This document shows positions 1 through 5,804 of a stretch of 8,310 bases of DNA, in pieces. A model generated the notes under the pieces. That model saw only the letters and a list, made by a program, of their open reading frames with translations. It was not told where the DNA came from and did not search any database. The stretch lies in NCBI GenBank assembly GCA_041689775.1, contig JBDNFP010000153.1, positions 1 to 8,310 of the forward strand, read 5' to 3'. The stretch is from JBDNFP01 sp041689775. GTDB lineage: Bacteria; Bacteroidota; Bacteroidia; Cytophagales; Spirosomataceae. A program made the translations under genes and the position numbers. Numbering within the stretch: position 1 is the first letter of the stretch; each line of letters opens with the position of its first letter.

Positions 1-159
1 AAACAAGAATCTACTCGTCAAATATGGTTGTTACATTCTACATCACTTCGTAAAGAATATTGGTACAAAGATATGTTTTGGAGTGATGGTTATTTCGTTT
101 GTTCTATTGGTGAAGCATCACCTGATACTATTCGTGAGTATATCCTTAATCAGGGTTAG
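1..159 (+). CDS. tnpA: IS200/IS605-family transposase TnpA, C-terminal end (partial, 5' cut by window)
   Basis: An open frame starting at base 1 gives 52 residues and a TAG stop. It contains WLLHSTSLRKEYW, then FWSDGYFV, then DTIREYILNQG, which is the C-terminal signature of Y1 HUH transposases (IS200/IS605). These enzymes cut and join single-stranded DNA at the element ends. In the family, the catalytic Tyr lies in a YIxxQ motif whose Gln, four residues later, helps coordinate the metal. Here these are residues 47 and 51 of the visible fragment (bases 139-141 and 151-153), so this end looks intact. The HUH histidines lie outside the window. It is the only plus-strand gene seen and converges on arsC. 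There is no sign of frame damage. Confidence 0.88.
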   Translation, partial: KQESTRQIWLLHSTSLRKEYWYKDMFWSDGYFVCSIGEASPDTIREYILNQG

Positions 160-169
160 TCGCTTACAT

Positions 170-196
170 CCCATCCACGCAAAAGCGATGAATGGG
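170..196 (+). repeat. Imperfect hairpin, probable right-end structure of the IS200/IS605 element
   Basis: CCCATCCACGC (170-180) pairs with GCGATGAATGGG (185-196) around an AAAA loop. There is one C/A mismatch (175/191) and one bulged A (188). Such bulged subterminal hairpins, about 10 bases after the tnpA stop, are what TnpA recognises at the right end of this family. The cleavage site should lie shortly downstream, perhaps in the 197-215 stretch, but I cannot place it. It could also help terminate tnpA transcription, since TTTT follows. Confidence 0.6.
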
Positions 197-247
197 TTTT
201 ACCCTCCGTTTTATAAACCTACCGATATATGGGGAAGTACTACTTCG

Positions 248-269
248 AATAGGTACAGAGGCCCCTATT
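248..269 (-). repeat. Short inverted repeat at the arsC stop
   Basis: AATAGG (248-253) and CCTATT (264-269) can form a 6-bp stem across the arsC stop codon. A second small hairpin, GAAGT/ACTTC, lies at 234-246. Neither has a U-run, so termination is only a guess. Confidence 0.25.
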
Positions 270-879
270 GCTTGGCTACCAACGAAAAGACGTACTTCAT
301 CTCGGTAGCAATCTGACGGCAACGGGCGTCGTAGGCCTGGGCTTCGGCCGGAGTATCGTCCGACTCCTTGGGGTCGGTGTAGGTAATGGCGAGGCGCCGT
401 TCGGCTCCGGGAATAAAAGGGCAATTGGCTTCGGCGTGGTTGCAGGTCATGATCGCCGCAAAGTTTTCGGTCGGGTTAGGGCTTTGGTTGTACACTTTTG
501 AAAAAGTAATGATCGGCGGTTGTGCATCGTCAAACCCGATTTCGTACACGGGGTTCTCGCCTTCAGCGGTCTTTACTACCCCAAAACCAACCCGTTCAAA
601 GGCCGCGATGGTGCGGGGGTTGCAGGCGGTGGTTTCGGTACCTCCCGAATAGCAACTCAGCCGGGCTACTCCAAAGTGGGCCGCCATTACCTGCGCCCAT
701 ACCTGCCCCAAATGGCTACGCCGGGAGTTTTGCGTACAGATAAAGGTCAGTTGAACTGGCTCCTGTCGGGCTGTTTTGTCCCGGATATGGGTGGTTAGTG
801 TTTCCAGCAATGAGCGTCGTTCAGCGGGAATCGTATTCAGATCAAGGGTAGTAAGGTAGTGTTGTAGAACTGGGTACAT
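265..879 (-). CDS. arsC: Arsenate reductase of the thiol/thioredoxin-dependent, low-molecular-weight phosphatase type
   Basis: 204 aa, ATG start. It reduces As(V) to As(III) in the cytoplasm for export by the ACR3 permease encoded just upstream. The P-loop signature CX5R is CTQNSRR (Cys48 to Arg54), followed by a YSGGTETTA stretch at about 77-85 like the SAGT region of LMW phosphatases. Near the C-terminus is MTCNHAEANCP, with Cys146 and Cys153 seven residues apart, the same spacing as the Cys82/Cys89 relay of S. aureus pI258 ArsC. All three redox cysteines are therefore present, which favours reductase over plain tyrosine phosphatase. It is longer than the roughly 130-aa classical enzyme because of an N-terminal extension of about 40 aa (residues 1-42) and extra sequence in between. 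It starts 35 bp after acr3 and is probably the last gene of that operon. Confidence 0.9.
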   Translation of the reverse strand: MYPVLQHYLTTLDLNTIPAERRSLLETLTTHIRDKTARQEPVQLTFICTQNSRRSHLGQVWAQVMAAHFGVARLSCYSGGTETTACNPRTIAAFERVGFGVVKTAEGENPVYEIGFDDAQPPIITFSKVYNQSPNPTENFAAIMTCNHAEANCPFIPGAERRLAITYTDPKESDDTPAEAQAYDARCRQIATEMKYVFSLVAKQ

Positions 880-914
880 GGAAAGTTGTATGGTTTTTTG
901 AGTAAAGAGATAAG

Positions 915-1976
915 TTAGGCCGTTACCTTTTTTGTGGGAGCAGAGAAATACTTTTTCTGCTGCTTTAAGGCAAAGTTGACCATCAGAATCAGGACAGGCA
1001 CCTCGATGAGCGGTCCGACTACTGCGGCAAAAGCTGCCCCGGAATCTATACCAAACACTGCAATTGCGACCGCGATACCCAGCTCGAAGTTGTTACCGGC
1101 AGCCGTAAAGGCAAGCGAAATAGATTTACCGTAGTCAGCACCCGCTTTTTTGGAAAGATAAAAAGCCGAAAAGAACATGATGATAAAGTAAAGGGTAAGC
1201 GGTATGGCGATCCGCAGTACATCAAACGGAATCTGCACGATCGTCTTTCCTTTGAAACTGAACATGACGACTATCGTAAACAGCAGCGCGATGAGCGTGA
1301 TCGGGCTTATCTTGGGTAAGTACACCCGCTCGTACCATTCTTTACCCTTGATAGCACTGAGGCTATACCGGGAAATAATTCCCAGCAGAAACGGTATCCC
1401 GAGGTAAATGAACACACTCTCGGCTACTTTGCCAATGCTAATGTCGACCTCGTAGCCCGTTAGGCCAAAAAGCGGCGGCAACACCGTAATAAAGATCCAA
1501 GCATACAGGGAGTAGAAGAATACCTGAAAGATACTGTTGAAGGCCACCAAGCCGGCAGCGTAGAGGCGGTCACCGTTGGCTAAGTCGTTCCAGACGATCA
1601 CCATAGCAATACAGCGGGCAATACCGATCAGAATCAGGCCGGTCATGTACTCGGGGTGGTCGGGCAGGAAAATCACTGCCAGCCCGAACATCAGCAGGGG
1701 ACCAATAATCCAGTTCTGCACGAGCGAAAGTCCCAGAATTTTGGTGTTTTTAAATACCTTCGGCAGTTCTTCATAGCGCACCTTAGCCAGCGGTGGGTAC
1801 ATCATCAGGATTAGCCCTATGGCGAGGGGTACATTCGTAGTACCGTTATTGAAACTATTGATGAAGCCTTCGGTCTCCGGCAGAAAATAGCCAGCACCGA
1901 CTCCGATGGCCATCGCCAGAAAAATCCACAGGGTCAGGTAGCGATCGAGGAAAGAAAGTTGACGGGGTTGTGCCAT
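915..1976 (-). CDS. acr3: ACR3-family arsenite efflux permease
   Basis: 353 aa from the ATG at 1974-1976. The frame also opens at an upstream TTG (2001-2003), but the ATG form begins MAQPRQLSFLDRYLT as expected for the family, so I prefer it. It is an inner-membrane exporter of As(III), with about ten hydrophobic segments from residue 15 to 335. The membrane motif GIARCIAMVIVWNDLA holds Cys122, and AAGNNFEL holds Glu298. Their spacing of 176 residues equals that of the essential Cys129 and Glu305 of Alkaliphilus Acr3. The gene lies 29 bp after the DinB-like gene and 35 bp before arsC, so the three probably share a transcript. No frame damage was seen. Confidence 0.93.
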   Translation of the reverse strand: MAQPRQLSFLDRYLTLWIFLAMAIGVGAGYFLPETEGFINSFNNGTTNVPLAIGLILMMYPPLAKVRYEELPKVFKNTKILGLSLVQNWIIGPLLMFGLAVIFLPDHPEYMTGLILIGIARCIAMVIVWNDLANGDRLYAAGLVAFNSIFQVFFYSLYAWIFITVLPPLFGLTGYEVDISIGKVAESVFIYLGIPFLLGIISRYSLSAIKGKEWYERVYLPKISPITLIALLFTIVVMFSFKGKTIVQIPFDVLRIAIPLTLYFIIMFFSAFYLSKKAGADYGKSISLAFTAAGNNFELGIAVAIAVFGIDSGAAFAAVVGPLIEVPVLILMVNFALKQQKKYFSAPTKKVTA

Positions 1977-2005
1977 GCTACTAAAGAAATAAAATTTATA
2001 CAAGA

Positions 2006-2466
2006 TTAAAGTGCTGCGTACTTAAGAGCCAAAGCCATTTGCCCGGCGTGGTAGGCAGTATGGGTTGTGATCCGGCCAAAGGCTTCGGATTTTGTCTTGG
2101 TACCAAACTCCTTCACAATAACCTCCTGTTGCCAGTCAGCTTCCGACTGCAGCCTGATACTTTCCCGTAATTTTTCAAAAGCGTACTGTTGGTAGTCCAG
2201 CAGTGTGGGCAAATCCGTCCACTCGCCAGTATCAGTTTTGGAAATCACCGTCTGTCCCTGTACGTAAACATTCGTCAAGCCAAATACATTTTTGGCAAAC
2301 AAAAGCTCCACATCCGCGATATGCCGGATTAAAAACCCGACCGTATTGAACGTACCGGGCAGTTTTTTATCAAATCGCCCGGATGCATGGTGGAAAGCTG
2401 ATTTGAAAATCGCGTCCTCCCTTCGGTCCAAAGTTGTAGCAAATAGTCAGTTGTAACAGAACTCAT
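2006..2466 (-). pseudogene. DinB/YfiT-like family protein, apparent -1 frameshift near the 5' end
   Basis: The main frame (2006-2431) gives about 141 aa but has only a TTG start and an abrupt N-terminus. It carries the DinB-like metal-site histidines: His37 in FLIRHIADVE, and His124 and His128 in THTAYHAGQ near the C-terminus. This is a four-helix fold often used by thiol-dependent transferases, but no substrate can be read here. From the ATG at 2464-2466, another frame reads MSSVTTDYLLQLWTEG, just what such proteins have at the N-terminus. Adding one base in or near the GGG at about 2423-2425 would join both into a 153-aa protein. It is therefore either a true pseudogene, a sequencing or assembly error, or a shorter protein started at TTG. 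It lies 29 bp before acr3. Confidence 0.72.
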
Positions 2467-2493
2467 CGTGTTCAGGGATTTCCTAGATATTTC

Positions 2494-2522
2494 AGGGCTT
2501 TGGTCGTATACTTTTAAAAAAG
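2494..2522 (-). repeat. 29-nt near-copy of an internal arsC segment
   Basis: Positions 2494-2522 match 478-506, inside arsC, at 26 of 29 bases in the same orientation. In arsC this segment encodes the residues around FSKVYNQSP. Here one minus frame reads KVYDQSP and no arsC flank is recognisable on either side. It looks like the scar of a duplication or a lost second arsC-like gene. Confidence 0.6.
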
Positions 2523-2554
2523 CCCTAAACCCGTTGGGGATTTAGGGCTTTTTT
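2516..2554 (-). terminator. Strong bidirectional intrinsic terminator after dps
   Basis: AAAAAAGCCCTAAA (2516-2529) pairs fully with TTTAGGGCTTTTTT (2541-2554), extended by CCC/GGG inside (2530-2532 with 2537-2539), one bulged A at 2540 and a GTTG loop. A U-run follows on both strands. It lies 17 bp after the dps stop and should separate dps from the DinB-acr3-arsC genes. Confidence 0.9.
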
Positions 2555-2571
2555 CCACGTGCGTGGTAATA

Positions 2572-3051
2572 TTAGCCATTGAGGTACGACGAGTACATCC
2601 ATACTAGTTTTTCCTGCTCACGGATATAATCACTCATCAGAGCATTAGTACCTTCATCGTCAGCATTAGCCGATAAGGTCAGTAACGAACGCTGCAGCGT
2701 AATGATAGCCTCAAATGATTCGAGAATCGTCTGAATGGCTGACTTTCCGTTGCTGACCTCGGTTTTTTCCTTGATTTTTGAATGGGCAAGGTAGTCGGAG
2801 TAACTGTGCAAAGGCGTATAGCCCAGGGTCAGTACCCGCTCGGCAATCTCGTCATTCTTGACTTGGAGATCTGTATACAATTCTTCGAATTTCAGGTGTA
2901 GTTCAAAGAACTTATCGCCTTTAATATTCCAGTGGAAGCCACGGGTATTGATGTAGAACACCTGATAGTTAGCCAGTAGCTCATTGAGTTTACCGGCCAA
3001 CTCACTGCTTTTTTCAAGATTTAATCCAATAAAGGATGTCTGAGTTTTCAT
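2572..3051 (-). CDS. dps: Dps-family ferritin-like DNA-binding/iron-storage protein
   Basis: 159 aa, ATG start. Dps proteins form 12-subunit shells that oxidise Fe(II) with H2O2 and store the iron, protecting DNA. The inter-subunit ferroxidase ligands fall at the spacing of E. coli Dps His51/His63/Asp67/Asp78/Glu82: His40 (in RGFHWNIKG), His52, Glu56 (Glu in place of Asp), Asp67 and Glu71. The N-terminus is short with few Lys residues, so direct DNA binding is uncertain. It sits 168 bp after arsM-arsN2 and ends at a strong terminator. A TATCTTTA box (minus strand, 3079-3086) resembles the Bacteroidota -7 element, but no clear -33 element is seen. It could be read from the ars promoter as well as its own. 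Confidence 0.93.
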   Translation of the reverse strand: MKTQTSFIGLNLEKSSELAGKLNELLANYQVFYINTRGFHWNIKGDKFFELHLKFEELYTDLQVKNDEIAERVLTLGYTPLHSYSDYLAHSKIKEKTEVSNGKSAIQTILESFEAIITLQRSLLTLSANADDEGTNALMSDYIREQEKLVWMYSSYLNG

Positions 3052-3143
3052 AAGTAATAATCGTTTTTTTGTTACATCTAAAGATAAAAAACACGACTGA
3101 CTTCCTGTGTGAGTAATGCTACATACAAGAACCTTCTTTTTAA

Positions 3144-3196
3144 GGAATAGTTTCTGAACCCCTTACCCATGCCTCGCAAAATAGAAACTATCTTCC
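3144..3196 (-). repeat. Inverted repeat in the arsM-dps gap
   Basis: ATAGTTTCT (3147-3155) and AGAAACTAT (3183-3191) are perfect 9-bp arms with a 27-base spacer. A further GGA/TCC pairing (3144-3146 with 3194-3196) is possible past a two-base bulge. There is no U-run, so it is not a standard terminator. It may be a 3' UTR stem or a protein site. Confidence 0.45.
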
Positions 3197-3219
3197 TGAC
3201 CCATTATCGAAAGAATTAA

Positions 3220-4539
3220 TTAGCAGCAGCCACTATCCGGCGTACAGCAGGATGCCTGTATATCAGTCAGTTTCACCAAGGGCTTTTCGATATTGCGGTG
3301 CATTGTTATTGCCGTGTCAGGACACAAACTACTAAACTGCAGTGTACTCTGAATCAAAGTTGGTACCGCTTCGCGAACTACGCGAGAATACCCCTGTTTT
3401 TCAAAATAGCTATCCGCCGTCGTTGTAATCAGGTACAGGTCCTGGATGCCACTTAGCTTAGCCTGCTTGACCAGATCATTGGTGAGCCGTTGGGCGATAC
3501 GATAATTGCGAAAGTCTTTACGAACTGCTACCGAGCGTAGTAAAACATCCGTGCCAAACACTTCCATCCCTGCTGCTCCAACGAGTACTCCCTTGGCCCG
3601 CGCCAACAAAAAGTGCGACAGCTCAGGGTTAAGATCTTCGGTTGGTAGGCATTCTGACCGAAGCAACCCCACTACCTCAGTGTAATCACTAGCGTTGGCC
3701 TCAACAATTTCTATTGCAATATCAATACCAGGCTTCTCCGCGTAGACCGTGATACTTTCGATACCCGATTCATCAGCCCGGAACGATGCAATTTCCTCCG
3801 CTGAAAGATACTTTTCCAATATGTCATCCGGCAGAAAGATAGCCTTCTGTTTTTGTAGGGTTATATTCTCAAACCCCGCTTCCTGAATCAACCCCAAGTA
3901 TTCTGCTTTGGCAATGGCCCCGGATACGCAGCCTGCGTACATCTCAGCGGCCTCCTTCAAGTGTTCGGGCAACTCACCAAGCAGCACGATATCCGAAATA
4001 CTGAAATGGCCACCCGGCTTCATCACCCTAAATATCTCGGTAAATACATTCCGCTTGTTGGGTACGAGGTTCAGTACGCAATTGCTTACGACCACATCGG
4101 CCACGTTATCGTTGACGGGCATCGCCTCAATATCACCCTGCCGAAACTCCACGTTATTGTAGCCTAGCTTTTCGGCATTGATTCGAGCGCGGCTGATCAT
4201 GGCATCCGTAAAGTCAATGCCAATCACCTTGCCTTCGGCTCCCGTTTCGTGGCGGGCCACAAAGCAGTCGTTTCCAGCCCCGGAGCCCAAGTCTATAACC
4301 ACATTCCCCTTTTGTATCTGGGCAAATTGCGTAGGTAATCCACAGCCTAATCCCAAATCGGCCTCGGCGGCGTAGCCGTCAAACTGAGTGTAGTCATCAG
4401 CCATTATTTTGTATACTTTTTGGGACACGGGTCCGGATCCGCAGCAGGAAGCCGCATTGAGCGCGGGGTCTTGCTCGGCAATCTCGGCGTACTTCTGGCG
4501 TACGATTTCTTTCAGGGCGGCGTCGTTGTTTTCTTTCAT
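3220..4539 (-). CDS. arsM: Arsenite S-adenosylmethionine methyltransferase fused to an ArsN2-type GNAT domain
   Basis: 439 aa from the ATG at 4537-4539. A TTG 33 bases upstream keeps the frame open but gives an atypical N-terminus. Residues 1-270 are ArsM, which methylates As(III) using SAM: CysCys at 32-33, motif I VIDLGSGAGND (81-91), GIDF (107-110), the post-I acidic region, and Cys66 (GLGCGLPT) and Cys203 (YAGCVSG), which match the conserved arsenic-binding cysteines of known ArsM. Residues 273-415 match ArsN2-type acetyltransferases: CLPTEDL, LLRSVAVR, DLYLITTTADSYFEKQGY, and SSLCPDTAITM. The final residues contain two CC pairs (431-432, 438-439), a possible As(III)-binding tail. The usual GNAT acyl-CoA loop R/QxxGxG/A reads RNYRIA here, with Arg in place of the first Gly. 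It follows arsR by 98 bp. Confidence 0.9.
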   Translation of the reverse strand: MKENNDAALKEIVRQKYAEIAEQDPALNAASCCGSGPVSQKVYKIMADDYTQFDGYAAEADLGLGCGLPTQFAQIQKGNVVIDLGSGAGNDCFVARHETGAEGKVIGIDFTDAMISRARINAEKLGYNNVEFRQGDIEAMPVNDNVADVVVSNCVLNLVPNKRNVFTEIFRVMKPGGHFSISDIVLLGELPEHLKEAAEMYAGCVSGAIAKAEYLGLIQEAGFENITLQKQKAIFLPDDILEKYLSAEEIASFRADESGIESITVYAEKPGIDIAIEIVEANASDYTEVVGLLRSECLPTEDLNPELSHFLLARAKGVLVGAAGMEVFGTDVLLRSVAVRKDFRNYRIAQRLTNDLVKQAKLSGIQDLYLITTTADSYFEKQGYSRVVREAVPTLIQSTLQFSSLCPDTAITMHRNIEKPLVKLTDIQASCCTPDSGCC

Positions 4540-4603
4540 GGCTATTAGATGGTTTTGGTAGGTAGTTAGCAAATAGGTATTTAGGTATTAGCTTTATTTT
4601 TTG

Positions 4604-4619
4604 ATTGTAATATTACGAT
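4604..4619 (-). promoter_or_regulatory. Second ArsR-type palindrome, between arsR and arsM
   Basis: ATTGTAATATTACGAT is a 16-bp palindrome with one mismatched pair and a perfect 10-bp core GTAATATTAC. It matches the core of the arsR upstream palindrome at 13 of 16 positions. It lies 18 bp after the arsR stop and about 65 bp before the arsM ATG, so it could be a weaker ArsR site that tunes arsM. No convincing TAnnTTTG box was found beside it. Confidence 0.5.
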
Positions 4620-4637
4620 AAATAGGGGTAAAAAAAA

Positions 4638-4964
4638 CTAGCAGCAGCTGGCTGCTACGTACTTTTCAAATACGCTGCCAAATACCTGCCGCGCTTCTTC
4701 CCATACCGCTTCGTTGATGCAATAGCATACCCGCGGTGGATTGATATCCCCCTTGATGATCCCGATGCGCTTCAACTCTTTTAAATGCTGCGATACCGTA
4801 GCTTGTGAGAGTGGTAGCTCATCGACCAGATCACCACACACGCAGGCTTTCTTCTCCGCCAGCATCCTCAGAATAGCTACCCGAGCCGGATGCGCGAAGG
4901 CTTTGGCCAGCTCGGCAATGCGGTTTTCTTCGGCAGTAAATTCTTCGGTTTTGGTGGCTCCCAT
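4638..4964 (-). CDS. arsR: ArsR/SmtB-family As(III)-responsive transcriptional repressor
   Basis: 108 aa from the ATG at 4962-4964, the usual ArsR length. The frame is open up to a TTG at 5016-5018, but that codon lies inside the operator/promoter. A winged helix-turn-helix is clear: AFAHPARVAILRML (22-35), then the recognition helix LSQATVSQHLKELKRIGII (52-70) and a wing around GDINPPRVCYCIN (72-84). Cys41 and Cys43 (ACVCGDL) sit in the helix-3 metal site seen in ArsR proteins of the CVC type. A CysCys ends the protein and Cys80/Cys82 sit in the wing, so further thiol ligands are available. Binding As(III) should release it from DNA. It is the first gene of the cluster and likely controls itself and arsM-arsN2. 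Confidence 0.93.
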   Translation of the reverse strand: MGATKTEEFTAEENRIAELAKAFAHPARVAILRMLAEKKACVCGDLVDELPLSQATVSQHLKELKRIGIIKGDINPPRVCYCINEAVWEEARQVFGSVFEKYVAASCC

Positions 4965-4987
4965 GCGTTTGATATTTAATACTGCAC

Positions 4988-5018
4988 CAAAGATAAGGGA
5001 TGTTTTGATCAATCGCAA
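4988..5018 (-). promoter_or_regulatory. arsR promoter of the Bacteroidota type (TTG / TAnnTTTG)
   Basis: On the minus strand, TATCTTTG (4995-4988) is an exact TAnnTTTG -7 box. A TTG at 5018-5016, with a 20-base spacer, fits the -33 element and lies inside the ArsR palindrome. The -7 box is 23 bases before the arsR ATG. Confidence 0.7.
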
Positions 5019-5032
5019 TATTGCGATTGATC
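5007..5032 (-). promoter_or_regulatory. ArsR operator: perfect 26-bp palindrome
   Basis: GATCAATCGCAAT (5007-5019) is followed directly by its exact reverse complement (5020-5032). The core ATCGCAATATTGCGAT is of the ATCAA...TTGAT type used by ArsR proteins. It covers the -33 element of arsR, so bound ArsR should block RNA polymerase. On the plus strand a T6 run follows, but no plus-strand gene ends here, so an operator is the better reading. Confidence 0.85.
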
Positions 5033-5055
5033 TTTTTTGCTAGTTCTATTGGCTA

Positions 5056-5453
5056 CTATGATTTTAGAAATTCAGCTGGAGACAGGATGTGCGTTTCGTG
5101 GTAGGGATGCAATTCCAAGAGATCAGGATCACCAGTAATAAGGTATCGAGCCGAGGCGCTGAGAGAAAGATTTAAAAATTTATCATCTTTTGGATCCCTA
5201 CAATCCTGAACCGCGTAGGTGATCTCAATCATTAGCGAACGTTTCTGGTAAGCTTCAAAGAATTGCATTCTGGTTTCAATGTCAATGTACTTATCGAACT
5301 TTGACCGTTTTAGAACTTCAAAGAGTTCGGCCAAGGTTTCAATTGAAACTACAAGTAGAAAGTCGTCAGTAGCTTTGTCGAGTGCCCGTGCGGGGACGGA
5401 AATAGTGCAGCACTAATCATCAGATTTGTATCGCAAATGGCAATCTCCTTCAT
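5056..5453 (-). pseudogene. PIN-domain toxin (VapC-like, COG1569 type), broken by an apparent one-base frameshift
   Basis: The ATG at 5451-5453 reads MKEIAICDTNLMISAALFPS, a PIN N-terminus with the first catalytic Asp (residue 8), then leaves frame and stops. A second frame takes over with SVPARALDKATDDFLLVV, ETLAELFEVLKRSKF, and DCRDPKDDKFLNLSLSASA, TGDPDLL and ILSPAEFL, the acidic C-terminal part of PIN RNases. The switch falls at a CCCC run (about 5392-5395, minus strand). One extra C would restore a 132-aa protein. PIN toxins cleave RNA with Mg2+ bound by these acidic residues. The start overlaps the antitoxin stop as ATGA, the usual coupling. Either the toxin is inactivated or the base was missed in sequencing. 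Confidence 0.85.
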
Positions 5454-5725
5454 TCAGGATTATTCAGAATATCGTCGAGTAGCTCGGAAGTCAGTCCGCT
5501 ATTTGTTGCTTGTAGGGCCATTTCATTTCGGGCATTCTGCCACGCAAGGGTATTGGGGTTTTGAAGCTTGGCTAGGTTCTGGAAATAATATCTGTCTTTG
5601 GCGATTCCATAGTCTTCGACGGGGAGTATGATCACCTCTACCTGTCTGTCTCGGTATTCATCAGGGACTTGAATCGTCAGATTGCCCTCACTGTCGGTTG
5701 TTGCAAAGGTTCGTAATGCGTTCAT
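5450..5725 (-). CDS. Antitoxin-like small protein paired with the PIN toxin
   Basis: 91 aa, ATG start at 5723-5725. The N-terminal half (TTDSEGNLTIQVPDEYRDRQVEVIILPVE, described here as residues 10-37) looks like a short beta-rich, possibly AbrB-like DNA-binding segment. The rest is polar and helical, ending SELLDDILNNPE, as in antitoxins that wrap their toxin. I do not recognise the exact family. The role is inferred mainly from position: it precedes the PIN toxin gene and overlaps it by 4 nt (ATGA), the arrangement of antitoxin-first operons. It should neutralise the toxin and probably repress the pair. No frame damage was seen, so a working antitoxin may persist beside a broken toxin. Confidence 0.65.
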   Translation of the reverse strand: MNALRTFATTDSEGNLTIQVPDEYRDRQVEVIILPVEDYGIAKDRYYFQNLAKLQNPNTLAWQNARNEMALQATNSGLTSELLDDILNNPE

Positions 5726-5728
5726 ATC

Positions 5729-5746
5729 TATCTTTTTTACAAGATA
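5729..5746 (-). promoter_or_regulatory. Inverted repeat just upstream of the antitoxin start
   Basis: TATCTT (5729-5734) and AAGATA (5741-5746) form a 6-bp inverted repeat with a 6-base spacer, 3 bases from the antitoxin ATG. Its place fits an autoregulatory operator, but it is short and in AT-rich sequence. Confidence 0.3.
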
Positions 5747-5753
5747 ACGAAAA

Positions 5754-5799
5754 TTTTAAGCGCGTGCTGCCAAATTGATTTCGCAGCACGCGCTTAAAA
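5754..5799 (-). terminator. Long perfect hairpin terminator
   Basis: TTTTAAGCGCGTGCTGC (5754-5770) pairs perfectly with 5783-5799 over 17 bp around a 12-base loop. A TTTT follows on the minus strand. It lies directly after the stop of the 5805-6080 remnant and should isolate the toxin-antitoxin genes from upstream transcription. It works in both directions. Confidence 0.85.
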
Positions 5800-5804
5800 A
5801 CCTA

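Noticed and set aside
83..316. Plus-strand open frame of 77 codons beside the transposase end
   Set aside because: It overlaps the transposase end in another frame, runs through the hairpin and into arsC, and has no recognisable domain.
268..798. Several plus-strand open frames opposite arsC
   Set aside because: They are shadows of arsC, whose redox cysteines and family motifs clearly identify the coding strand.
265..879. Plain protein tyrosine phosphatase instead of arsenate reductase
   Set aside because: The Cys146/Cys153 relay pair and the acr3 neighbour favour arsenate reduction.
2001..2003. Upstream TTG start for acr3
   Set aside because: The ATG at 1974-1976 gives the expected N-terminus, and the TTG lies almost against the preceding stop without any supporting signal.
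5007..5038. Plus-strand hairpin followed by T6 as an intrinsic terminator
   Set aside because: No plus-strand gene ends here. Its position over the arsR promoter and its ArsR-type sequence favour an operator.
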